DNA from: an uncultured Eubacteriales bacterium
GTDB taxonomy: Bacteria > Bacillota > Clostridia > Christensenellales > UBA1242
Reading direction: 5' to 3'
DNA: 5,751 nt
Assembly (NCBI GenBank): GCA_905187655.1
Contig: CAJJIV010000058.1
Span: 1-5,751 of the forward strand
The notes under the pieces were generated by a model. It made no database searches, was not told the DNA's origin, and worked only from the letters and a program-made list of their open reading frames with translations. Each line of letters opens with the position of its first letter. The first letter of the stretch is position 1. Below, in pieces: positions 1 through 5,751 of the stretch. Both the position numbers and the translations under genes were made by a program.

Positions 1-1653
1 GCACCCACTTTTTAAAAATTCCTTATAATCATTTACAGCAGTTTCTCCTAACTTTTCAATGCGATCAGCAATAGCAATGGCACAAATAAAACCAGTTGCA
101 TATTTATACACATAAAAAGGTCGATAAAAATGTGGAATCCTACTCCACTCATACTTGGCATATTTATGAAGTTTAACTGCTGAACCAAAATATTGCTGTT
201 GTAGTTTATTATACTCTTCATTCAATTCTTTGTAAGTAATCGGCTTCCCTGTATTAACCAAAGAATGAACAGCAAATTCAAACTCGCTAAACATAGTTTG
301 CCTAAATACGGTAGCATAAAAGTCTTCAAGTAAACTAGAAATTAAAAATCTTTTAAGTTTTTTGTCGGAACTGTTGTTTAATAAGTACTTACAAAGCAAT
401 ACTTCATTAACGGTAGAAGCCACTTCGGCAACAAAAATAACGTAGTCGCATTTCTCATGTGGTTGAGTGTGCTCGCTGTAATAGCTATGCATAGCATGCC
501 CAAGTTCGTGAGCAATTGTACTAATATCATTATAGGTCTTATTATAATTTAACAACACAAAAGGATTGCCAGTTTCACACGACACCGAAAAAGCCCCGCC
601 TTGCTTGCCATCATTTGGAAACACATCAATCCAACGCTCATCTCTAGCTCGCTTTAACACGCTTATATAATCTTCTCCAAGAACACTAAGTGCTTTTAAC
701 ACAACATCGTATGCCTCTTCAAAAGATAAGCTTAAACTGCTGCTCTTTTCTATTGGTGCATACATATCCGCTATTGTTAAGCAAGACTTGCCCAAAAACT
801 CTTTTTTCAATTTGCAAAACTTAAAAAATTTATTAAGATTTTTGTGAACATTAAAAATTAATTTATTATAAACTTCTTCACTAACTTCTTCATTAAAAAG
901 TGCCTTGTTAAAAGTACTATTAAAGTGATAAGTTTTAGCAAAATAGTCACTTTTTTTAATTTGATTTATATAATTAGATGCAAGTGTCAAATTAAAACTA
1001 GAATATGCTTTATGCATATTTATATGAGCATTTTCTCTTAGTATTGCATCATCGCTTCGCATTAAAAGACCATAAGTTGCATTTGTTAATTTATGTGCTT
1101 TACCTTTTTTATCTATTGCATCTTCAAACTTAATTTCAACATTGTCTAGCATAGAAAATGTGTTGTTAAAATCACTAAACGCACCAATTCCCGCCACAAT
1201 TCTTTCTTCGTTAACTGAAAGTGTATGTGGTTTTTGCTTAATAATGTCTTCAAAGATTCTTGAATACTTACTAATAGAACTATCGTTTTCAAGTTCCATT
1301 AAAAACTTATCATCTAGCTTCGCCAATTCTGGCATAACAAAAGCAAGCATTTTAGAAATTTCTACCGATAAATTTTCTACCATATCCATCATAGACAATG
1401 CTTCACTATCGCTAGTGTCGCTATTTACTCTAAGCATTGCATAAAGATACACCCTGCCAAGATTTTTATCTAGTTCAGCATCTTTTTCTAAATATGCTAA
1501 AATATTTTCTCGGCAATTAAGCTTATTTTCAAAACTTGCCAAAATTTGTGCTTCTGACTTAATTTTGTTTAATAAAGTCAAAAAGGACTCTTTGTCTTTA
1601 AGAACAAGACTTAGGTCCCATTTATACTTTTCTGCAATATCTTCTCTTTTCAA
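1..1653 (-). CDS. pepF: Oligoendopeptidase F (M3B zinc metallopeptidase), C-terminus cut off by window edge
   Basis: Cytosolic zinc peptidase that cleaves short oligopeptides and takes part in peptide recycling. My translation gives 551 residues with no internal stop. The zinc site is H382-E-L-G-H386 within IAHELGHAMHSYYSE, and the third ligand is probably E410 in FVAEVAST, 24 residues later, as in family M3. The family blocks WDLS (12-15), KPHTLSVNEE, the GGAFS...NPFVLLNYN stretch just before the active site, and HFYRPFYVYKYATG (508-521, with the His and Tyr residues expected to aid catalysis) all appear in the right order. PepF proteins are about 600 residues, so roughly 50 C-terminal residues lie outside the window. 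The start is TTG, placed next to the conserved KREDIAEKYKWDLS N-terminus. It follows the stop codon of the upstream gene with no gap and is preceded by AAGGTGG. The family assignment is firm. The substrate range is unknown. Confidence 0.95.
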   Translation of the reverse strand, partial: MKREDIAEKYKWDLSLVLKDKESFLTLLNKIKSEAQILASFENKLNCRENILAYLEKDAELDKNLGRVYLYAMLRVNSDTSDSEALSMMDMVENLSVEISKMLAFVMPELAKLDDKFLMELENDSSISKYSRIFEDIIKQKPHTLSVNEERIVAGIGAFSDFNNTFSMLDNVEIKFEDAIDKKGKAHKLTNATYGLLMRSDDAILRENAHINMHKAYSSFNLTLASNYINQIKKSDYFAKTYHFNSTFNKALFNEEVSEEVYNKLIFNVHKNLNKFFKFCKLKKEFLGKSCLTIADMYAPIEKSSSLSLSFEEAYDVVLKALSVLGEDYISVLKRARDERWIDVFPNDGKQGGAFSVSCETGNPFVLLNYNKTYNDISTIAHELGHAMHSYYSEHTQPHEKCDYVIFVAEVASTVNEVLLCKYLLNNSSDKKLKRFLISSLLEDFYATVFRQTMFSEFEFAVHSLVNTGKPITYKELNEEYNKLQQQYFGSAVKLHKYAKYEWSRIPHFYRPFYVYKYATGFICAIAIADRIEKLGETAVNDYKEFLKSGC

Positions 1654-2400
1654 TTACTTTCTACCACCTTGCTTAGTATCACTATTATTTGCTTTCTTGT
1701 CATTTTTTATGTCACCAATTATGGTGTCTAAACTATCAGTAGGATTAAGTGCTTCATTTATATCAAAACCCTCATCATTAGGTTTTGTTAATTCAGATAT
1801 AAAAACCATTTGGCTTTTTAATTTTTCCATAACTTCTTTATATTTTTCTTCGGAGTCGCTAGAAAGACTGTACTCTGGTTCACCAGAAAGATTTTTAATG
1901 TTTTCATCTATCCATTCTTCTTTAGTAAGTGTATTTTTGCGTTTTTTACTTGGAATAGACTTATCACTATTTTTGTTTTTAAGATTACCTGCTTCTACTA
2001 TTTGGTCTAATAAATCAACAAGTTCACACTCAAAAATTTCAGGTGAACCATTGTCTTTAAATTCTTTACTAGATGCAAATAGTTCGGTAAAGTAATTTTT
2101 CCACTTAAAGCCAAACTGTTTAATTTTTTCTATAACAAGCGATAGTTGCAAAGCATTGTCCTGACGCATCTCTTTAACCATTCTTGTAGACTCATTCATT
2201 GCCTTTGTCATCGCTTTAAATTTCTCTGTTTGATCATCTTTAGTAGTTTTCAGTTGTTCAATTTCTTTTTTAAGCTCAATAATTCGGTCTTTCTGCTCAC
2301 TCATAGTTATTTCTGCATTAGACAACATTTGTTTAACATATTCTTCAACTTCCGCCCTAGAGAAAGTTTTTTTAAATTGTGTTTGTTTTTTCTTTTCCAT
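1654..2400 (-). CDS. Coiled-coil protein of unknown function, distantly DivIVA-like in layout
   Basis: I do not recognise this 248-residue protein as a named family. The N-terminus is basic and polar (MEKKKQTQFKKTFSRAEVEEYV). A heptad pattern follows with a/d positions L26, A29, M33, Q36, I40, L43, I47 and L50, and helix-forming charged sequence continues to about residue 80. Residues 82-113 are more hydrophobic and aromatic (FGFKWKNYF). Residues 140-185 are a Lys/Ser/Glu-rich, probably disordered linker. The C-terminus holds a compact block, GFDINEALNPTDSLDTIIGD (211-230), then a basic tail. There is no signal peptide or membrane segment, so it is probably cytosolic. A short N-terminal region followed by a coiled coil recalls DivIVA/GpsB-type scaffold proteins, but this is an inference from layout only. 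The ATG overlaps the end of lgt by 29 bp. An in-frame TAG two codons upstream excludes an earlier start. The nearest AAGGA lies 15 nt away, a poor spacing, so translation may depend on coupling to lgt. Confidence 0.8.
   Translation of the reverse strand: MEKKKQTQFKKTFSRAEVEEYVKQMLSNAEITMSEQKDRIIELKKEIEQLKTTKDDQTEKFKAMTKAMNESTRMVKEMRQDNALQLSLVIEKIKQFGFKWKNYFTELFASSKEFKDNGSPEIFECELVDLLDQIVEAGNLKNKNSDKSIPSKKRKNTLTKEEWIDENIKNLSGEPEYSLSSDSEEKYKEVMEKLKSQMVFISELTKPNDEGFDINEALNPTDSLDTIIGDIKNDKKANNSDTKQGGRK
1664..1670 (-). promoter_or_regulatory. Shine-Dalgarno sequence deciding the TTG start of pepF
   Basis: AAGGTGG matches the consensus AAGGAGG at six of seven positions and ends 10 nt before the TTG at 1653-1651. 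It lies inside the last codons of the coiled-coil gene. No in-frame ATG exists near this point, and the conserved PepF N-terminal block begins at once after the TTG, so this site supports a non-ATG start. Confidence 0.65.
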
Positions 2401-3190
2401 TATTTTCTACCATAGTCCTTTTATCTTCTTTATATTTTTTTATAATAATATATGCAAATATTCCAAGCCCAGCTAACACCATAAGCCCACTAAATAGCTT
2501 AGAAATAGGCAAATTTCCAAATTTTAAAATATATTCATCTTGCCTTAACCCTTCCATTAAAAATCTAACTGTGCCATAAAAACAGAAATAAGTCGCCGTT
2601 AAAATACCTGGTTTTCGCTTCTTAATAAAAAATAGAGATATTAAAAGCACAAAACCAATTAGATTAAGCATACTTTCGTAAAAGAACAGTGCCATATACC
2701 AGTCACCGTTTACATTAACTGCGTACGGAAACCACTGCAAAGCCTTATCTGTAATCTCTTTTCCATAAACCTCACAATTAAAATAATTGCCCCAGCGCCC
2801 AATTGCCTGAGCCAAAATTAAAAGCGGAGCAATATAGTCTGCCATTTCCAAAAAATTACGCTTTTTAATTAAGCAGAATAAAACCAGCCCAATCAGACCA
2901 CCAATAACACCGCCAATAATACTCATTCCGCCATCTCTAAAAGCAAAAAAGTCTAAAATGCTAAGCTCTGGTTCAAATAACACCGAAAAAAGTCTTGCAC
3001 CAACAATGCCAAGAGGCACTAAAAAGAGTAACAAATCTATGGCAAGGTCACTTTTTTCACCTCGTTTTTTTAAGGTGAAGCACAAAATAACAAAATCTAG
3101 CAATATTGCTGAAGTAATGATAATGCCATACCAATAAATTGGCATACCAAAAATTTCAAAAGCCACTCTTTCAACCAGCAAATTTTCCAT
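2372..3190 (-). CDS. lgt: Prolipoprotein diacylglyceryl transferase
   Basis: Integral membrane enzyme that moves the diacylglyceryl group of phosphatidylglycerol onto the lipobox cysteine of prolipoproteins, the first step of lipoprotein maturation. The 272 residues contain several hydrophobic helices (about 18-40, 50-72, 90-108, 115-130, 170-190, 198-212, 232-251). The signature is G131-R-W-G-N-Y-F-N-C-E-V-Y-G143, with the essential Arg at R132. The usual Phe after GN is Tyr. The Y21 of YWYG, the RDGGMS loop (85-90) and VRFLMEGLRQDE (208-219) also match the family. The position that is His103 in E. coli Lgt (GGMSFHGG) is I92 here (GGMSIIGG). The cytosolic C-terminus is basic. The ATG is the only possible start: an in-frame TAA lies five codons upstream (3203-3205), and residues 9-22 (VAFEIFG...YWYG) match the normal N-terminus. 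It is the first gene of an apparent three-gene unit with the coiled-coil gene and pepF. Confidence 0.96.
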   Translation of the reverse strand: MENLLVERVAFEIFGMPIYWYGIIITSAILLDFVILCFTLKKRGEKSDLAIDLLLFLVPLGIVGARLFSVLFEPELSILDFFAFRDGGMSIIGGVIGGLIGLVLFCLIKKRNFLEMADYIAPLLILAQAIGRWGNYFNCEVYGKEITDKALQWFPYAVNVNGDWYMALFFYESMLNLIGFVLLISLFFIKKRKPGILTATYFCFYGTVRFLMEGLRQDEYILKFGNLPISKLFSGLMVLAGLGIFAYIIIKKYKEDKRTMVENNGKEKTNTI

Positions 3191-3196
3191 ATAGAT

Positions 3197-3224
3197 ATTA
3201 TATTAACTTTGTCAATAATAACAA
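3197..3224 (-). promoter_or_regulatory. Promoter of the lgt - coiled coil - pepF unit
   Basis: On the minus strand TTGTTA (3219-3224) is separated by 16 bp from a perfect TATAAT (3197-3202). Only six bases lie between the -10 box and the lgt ATG, so the expected transcription start falls on or next to the A of the start codon. A TTGACA at 3210-3215 is also present but lies just 7 bp from the TATAAT and cannot pair with it as a -35 box. The promoter sits just past the terminator of the upstream gene. Confidence 0.55.
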
Positions 3225-3233
3225 TTAGCAATA

Positions 3234-3275
3234 CAAAAAAAGAAAAAGAACTTAAATGTAACTTTAAGTTCTTTT
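3234..3275 (-). terminator. Intrinsic terminator of the 761-residue protein gene
   Basis: A perfect 13-bp stem (3244-3256 with 3263-3275) closes a 6-nt loop. On the minus strand it is followed by TCTTTTTTTG, a good U-tract. The stem has few G-C pairs, but its length and the U-run make it convincing. The other flank reads CTTTTATT on the plus strand, so it could also stop transcription coming from the left. It lies about 110 bp after the TAA at 3388-3390 and directly before the lgt promoter, separating the two units. Confidence 0.8.
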
Positions 3276-3327
3276 ATTAATATTTAATTCCTATTCAACA
3301 ACATCTTTCTTTTACTAAAACTTGCCT

Positions 3328-3349
3328 AAAATTTTATATTAAAAATTTT
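3328..3349. repeat. AT-only inverted repeat in the 3' untranslated region
   Basis: Two copies of AAAATTTT (3328-3335 and 3342-3349), each itself a palindrome, flank a 6-bp spacer. Transcribed from the minus strand they could form an 8-bp all-AU stem. In such AT-rich spacer DNA this may be chance. I see no open reading frame of note in the remainder of the 3191-3387 spacer; the best is a 6-codon ATG frame. Confidence 0.3.
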
Positions 3350-3387
3350 GACTTATACAATAAACTAAGAAAAATTTGTGCTATTGC

Positions 3388-5673
3388 TTAATTAGGTGTA
3401 GGACCCTGTTCAACCGACTCATTATCCGCACCAGGATTTTTGTTGTTTCTATCTACATTAGTTGAAGCACTAGTCTGCCCACCCGAAATATAACTCTCAT
3501 CTTTATATGCTGGATAATATTCAGTGCCAGGTATAGTTGTAGAACCAGTATCGCTACCAGATAAATCTAAAGCTGGGTTTCTGCTACTAGATCCTGTGTT
3601 GCTGTTTCCGGTATCTGGGACAGCTGGTCTGTATTCAGGTTCTGTTGTCTCAGCAGAATTTTGTCTAGTAATTGGTGTTGCACCAGATTCCACTGGTGAA
3701 TAATCTGGTACTCCAGGACGATATTCATTTCTTGTAATTATACCAGAATTGGTGGTAGTTTCAGGTGTTTTTGTAGTCTCGGGCGTTCTAGTTGTTTCCG
3801 GCACTCTTGTTATAGGTGAAGGTGCGGTTTCTGGTAACTCTGTATCTGGACCACTTGGCCTTCTGGTTTCTTCGGTGGTAGTTGGTCTTGTTATTGGTCT
3901 AGTTTCTGGCTGTCTAGTTGTATCAGTTGGAGTATCTGTTTTAGCAGGGTTATCACTTTCAGGATAGGTAGTTTGTTCGGTAGAAGGGTTTTTGGTTACA
4001 TCAGGAACTCTAGTCGTTTCAGAATCTGGATTTCTTGTTTCTTCAATATCTGTTGTTCTATCTGTATTCTCTGGAAAAACAGGAGGTTTTGGTCTATTAT
4101 TCAATGCATCTCTTGCATCATCACACATACTCTTAAACGCAACAGCATATGGTAAAGCGATTGCAAGTGCACCAAGCATTGCTCCTGTTCTTACAATCCA
4201 AATAGGACAATCCTTCGCGTTTCTTTCAACAACAAACATAGGGTTACCATAATCATCACAAGGAATTCCATTAAAAATTTGTGTTGGCACATCAGTTTTT
4301 TCTGTTAAAAGCTTATGAGTGTTTTGCATTCTACCCTTTCCATCATATTCTTCAAGCAAATAACTTAAATTTCCATAAGTTTTTTTAGGGCACATTACAA
4401 CTTCGGTTGCATAAGCCTTCTTGGTTCCTTTATCATAGTAAAACCCATTAGGAATTTTTGTAGGAACGTTTATAGTTAAACCAACTTCAAGGCTTTGAAC
4501 ATATTCTACGAATGCATCGCTATTAACAAATCTAATATAATCCTCTTCACTCTTTATCTCACGACCACCAAGAACACCATTTTTTAGCGACTTTTGGTTC
4601 ATTAGACCAGAGGCAGTGTTCTTCTTCCAGTCTTCATAAGTTCTAACGTTGCTTAGTCTTAGTTTAACAGTTTGCTTTTTACCATCTTTATCAACAAAAG
4701 TAGCGCCTTTTACAGGATAAACATCACCAAAGCCACCACAGGCAAATTGTGTATTCATTGCATCAATTTCACTAGAATCTTGTGGTTGTCCATATGGAGC
4801 AAAGAAATCCAAGTAAGTAGGAACATTTAAAACTTCTTCACTTAATTTTTCTGCAAATTTTTTAGTTTTTTTGTTTTTATCTAATTCAGTTGTCTTACTA
4901 TTCCAATAATTAGTATAATTTTCAAGATTATGTTTTCTTCTTGCAGGATTTCCACAGTAACCAATTATGCGTGTAGCTGTATTGGGGAATATGCCAGCAA
5001 GTACAGTCTGGTTGTTATTAAGTCTCCTATAAATTTCAGAACGATTGTCATTCATAAACTTCAAAAACATTGCCATGCCTTCTTTGGTCTTGCCAAGGTT
5101 AGCAATCTCAAAAGTTTTTGCTGTCATTCTACCATTACGCTGTTGTTTAAGTATAAATTGACCTGGCAACAATTCTATATTAGGAGTACCAAAACCACTC
5201 AACTCTTCTGTTGCACTTATAAGCGACCTATAGTCAGCAAAAACTGAATTTGCTATAGTACTTGCAACATCACTAATTGCCTTTTGTTCTTTGCTAGTAA
5301 GGTTAATAGAAGTATCGCTATATAACTCACGCAAACCATTCAACACCCGCAATTTAACGTCCATTAAGTCGCAAATATTTGAATAAGTATTTAACTGCGT
5401 AGAATATTCATACTCTTCAAATCCTGGTGTAATAGCTCTTTTGGCAACTTCAACAAGCCTGTTGTAAGCATCCAAACTATTTTTTCCATCACTAAAAGTA
5501 ACAGGAAATTTCTTATTGGCTAAAATAACCATAGCATTTCTAAGTTGCTTTAGTGTTGCGTAATCTCCTGCCATATTATCAAAATTAAAATAACGTTTCA
5601 AAAAGGCATCTATAACATCTATATCTGCCTTTGAAAATATATAATCTCTTGGACTTAAGTAAACTTTTTTCAT
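3388..5673 (-). CDS. Unrecognised 761-residue protein: large soluble N-domain, one membrane segment, Thr/Pro/Glu-rich repetitive tail
   Basis: I do not recognise the family. Residues 1-490 look like folded soluble sequence, beginning MKKVYLSPRDYIFSKADIDV with no signal peptide. Seven Cys occur up to residue 517 and none after. Residues 491-513 (IWIVRTGAMLG...VAF) form the only clear membrane segment. Residues 528-761 are low complexity: by hand count about one residue in five is Thr and one in seven is Pro, with no Cys or Trp. They include three PETT hexapeptides (623-640), several ITR motifs and EYRPxVPD-type repeats. With a cytosolic N-terminus the tail would lie outside the cell, resembling a cell-wall-spanning or surface stalk. 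The flanking charges do not settle the orientation. No C-terminal sortase signal, lipobox or wall-binding repeat was found. The start is supported by AGGGGG 7 nt upstream. The gene has its own promoter and terminator and is not in an operon here. Role unknown. Confidence 0.9.
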   Translation of the reverse strand: MKKVYLSPRDYIFSKADIDVIDAFLKRYFNFDNMAGDYATLKQLRNAMVILANKKFPVTFSDGKNSLDAYNRLVEVAKRAITPGFEEYEYSTQLNTYSNICDLMDVKLRVLNGLRELYSDTSINLTSKEQKAISDVASTIANSVFADYRSLISATEELSGFGTPNIELLPGQFILKQQRNGRMTAKTFEIANLGKTKEGMAMFLKFMNDNRSEIYRRLNNNQTVLAGIFPNTATRIIGYCGNPARRKHNLENYTNYWNSKTTELDKNKKTKKFAEKLSEEVLNVPTYLDFFAPYGQPQDSSEIDAMNTQFACGGFGDVYPVKGATFVDKDGKKQTVKLRLSNVRTYEDWKKNTASGLMNQKSLKNGVLGGREIKSEEDYIRFVNSDAFVEYVQSLEVGLTINVPTKIPNGFYYDKGTKKAYATEVVMCPKKTYGNLSYLLEEYDGKGRMQNTHKLLTEKTDVPTQIFNGIPCDDYGNPMFVVERNAKDCPIWIVRTGAMLGALAIALPYAVAFKSMCDDARDALNNRPKPPVFPENTDRTTDIEETRNPDSETTRVPDVTKNPSTEQTTYPESDNPAKTDTPTDTTRQPETRPITRPTTTEETRRPSGPDTELPETAPSPITRVPETTRTPETTKTPETTTNSGIITRNEYRPGVPDYSPVESGATPITRQNSAETTEPEYRPAVPDTGNSNTGSSSRNPALDLSGSDTGSTTIPGTEYYPAYKDESYISGGQTSASTNVDRNNKNPGADNESVEQGPTPN
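3499..3726 (-). repeat. EYRPxVPD-type repeats in the tail-coding region
   Basis: The octapeptide EYRPGVPD (residues 650-657) recurs as EYRPAVPD (680-687) and, more weakly, as EYYPAYKD (718-725). The spacing is 30 and 38 residues. The stretches between copies are Ser/Thr/Gly-rich. This suggests a degenerate tandem unit of 30-40 residues forming the distal tail. The third copy matches at five of eight positions and is less certain. Confidence 0.55.
3754..3807 (-). repeat. Three tandem 18-bp units encoding [RK]xPETT
   Basis: Residues 623-640 read RVPETT, RTPETT, KTPETT. The DNA units are AGAGTGCCGGAAACAACT, AGAACGCCCGAGACTACA and AAAACACCTGAAACTACC. They differ mainly at third codon positions, so the peptide is better kept than the DNA. 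This points to an old duplication under protein-level constraint, not a fresh slippage product. Confidence 0.75.
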
Positions 5674-5694
5674 AATGTTTTCCCCCTAAACATT
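5674..5694 (-). promoter_or_regulatory. Shine-Dalgarno sequence inside a perfect 7-bp inverted repeat abutting the ATG
   Basis: Read on the minus strand, AATGTTT, then the 7-nt AGGGGGA, then AAACATT and at once the ATG of the 761-residue protein. The arms (5688-5694 and 5674-5680) pair perfectly. The G-rich core at 5681-5687 is the Shine-Dalgarno sequence at a normal distance from the start. The hairpin could present the ribosome site in its loop or modulate its access. As DNA, the dyad could also be an operator. The Shine-Dalgarno call is secure; the regulatory role is inferred. Confidence 0.6.
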
Positions 5695-5712
5695 ACCTTT
5701 TTTAGTGACCAT

Positions 5713-5741
5713 ATTGTATCATATAATATAAAAAAAGTCAA
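5713..5741 (-). promoter_or_regulatory. SigA-type promoter of the 761-residue protein gene
   Basis: TTGACT (5736-5741) and TACAAT (5713-5718) are separated by exactly 17 bp of AT-rich DNA, each box one mismatch from consensus. The expected start is an A near 5706, giving a leader of about 33 nt that contains the inverted repeat and Shine-Dalgarno sequence. I see nothing else in the remaining bases to the window edge. Confidence 0.75.
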
Positions 5742-5751
5742 TATTTAGTAG

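Noticed and set aside
1565..2095. Plus-strand open frame of 176 codons opposite pepF and the coiled-coil gene.
   Set aside because: It is a Ser/Leu/Phe-rich antisense shadow of Lys/Glu/Asp-rich coding sequence, without a Shine-Dalgarno sequence or family features.
3210..3215. Perfect TTGACA on the minus strand upstream of lgt.
   Set aside because: It is 7 bp from the TATAAT, and no -10 box lies 16-18 bp downstream, where the lgt start codon already begins.
3823..3837. LPETA (residues 613-617), similar to a sortase recognition motif.
   Set aside because: It is internal, about 145 residues from the C-terminus, with no hydrophobic segment or basic tail after it. It fits the general PET-rich composition.
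4123..4203. Membrane segment followed by Cys517, possibly a lipoprotein signal given the nearby lgt.
   Set aside because: The residues before the Cys (FKSM) do not form a lipobox, and the segment is in the middle of the protein.
3749..4252. Plus-strand frames rich in Val/Ser/Gly opposite the tail-coding region.
   Set aside because: They are the complement of the Thr/Pro/Glu repeats; the repetition is explained by the minus-strand gene.
4707..4743. CGGFGDVYP (residues 312-320) of the 761-residue protein resembles the glycine-rich loop of protein kinases, followed by QTVKLRL.
   Set aside because: No HRD or DFG motif follows in the remaining roughly 150 residues before the membrane segment, and 300 residues precede the loop. 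Treated as a chance resemblance.

Overview
This is an AT-rich window in which every supported gene lies on the minus strand, so transcription runs from high to low coordinates. The promoter boxes are SigA-like, the Shine-Dalgarno sequences are strong where present, all visible stops are TAA and tryptophan is encoded by TGG. The product set (prolipoprotein diacylglyceryl transferase and a PepF-type oligopeptidase) also fits. Together these suggest a low-GC Bacillota-type bacterium using the standard bacterial code. The exact lineage cannot be read from the sequence, and a host-associated uncultured group is only a guess.

Right part (3388-5751): a monocistronic unit. A well-formed promoter (TTGACT, 17 bp, TACAAT) and a short leader precede a 761-residue protein that I do not recognise. 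The leader carries a perfect 7-bp inverted repeat whose loop holds the Shine-Dalgarno sequence. The protein has about 490 residues of soluble sequence, one central membrane segment and a 234-residue Thr/Pro/Glu-rich tail with short degenerate repeats. The unit ends about 110 bp past its stop codon in a strong intrinsic terminator. This protein is the least explained object in the window.

Middle and left part (1-3224): a second, tightly packed unit with its own promoter just beyond that terminator. It encodes lgt (membrane lipidation of prolipoproteins), a 248-residue coiled-coil protein of unknown function that overlaps the end of lgt by 29 bp, and pepF (zinc oligopeptidase). The pepF gene starts with TTG immediately after the preceding stop codon and runs off the left edge. 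The lgt promoter lies so close to the ATG that the mRNA may be leaderless. Membrane lipoprotein maturation, a possible scaffold protein and peptide turnover would thus be co-expressed, but the sequence shows no direct functional link among them.

No RNA genes, CRISPR arrays, transposases or phage genes are visible. The only stretches without genes are 3191-3387 (terminator, lgt promoter and an AT-only inverted repeat) and 5674-5751 (leader and promoter).
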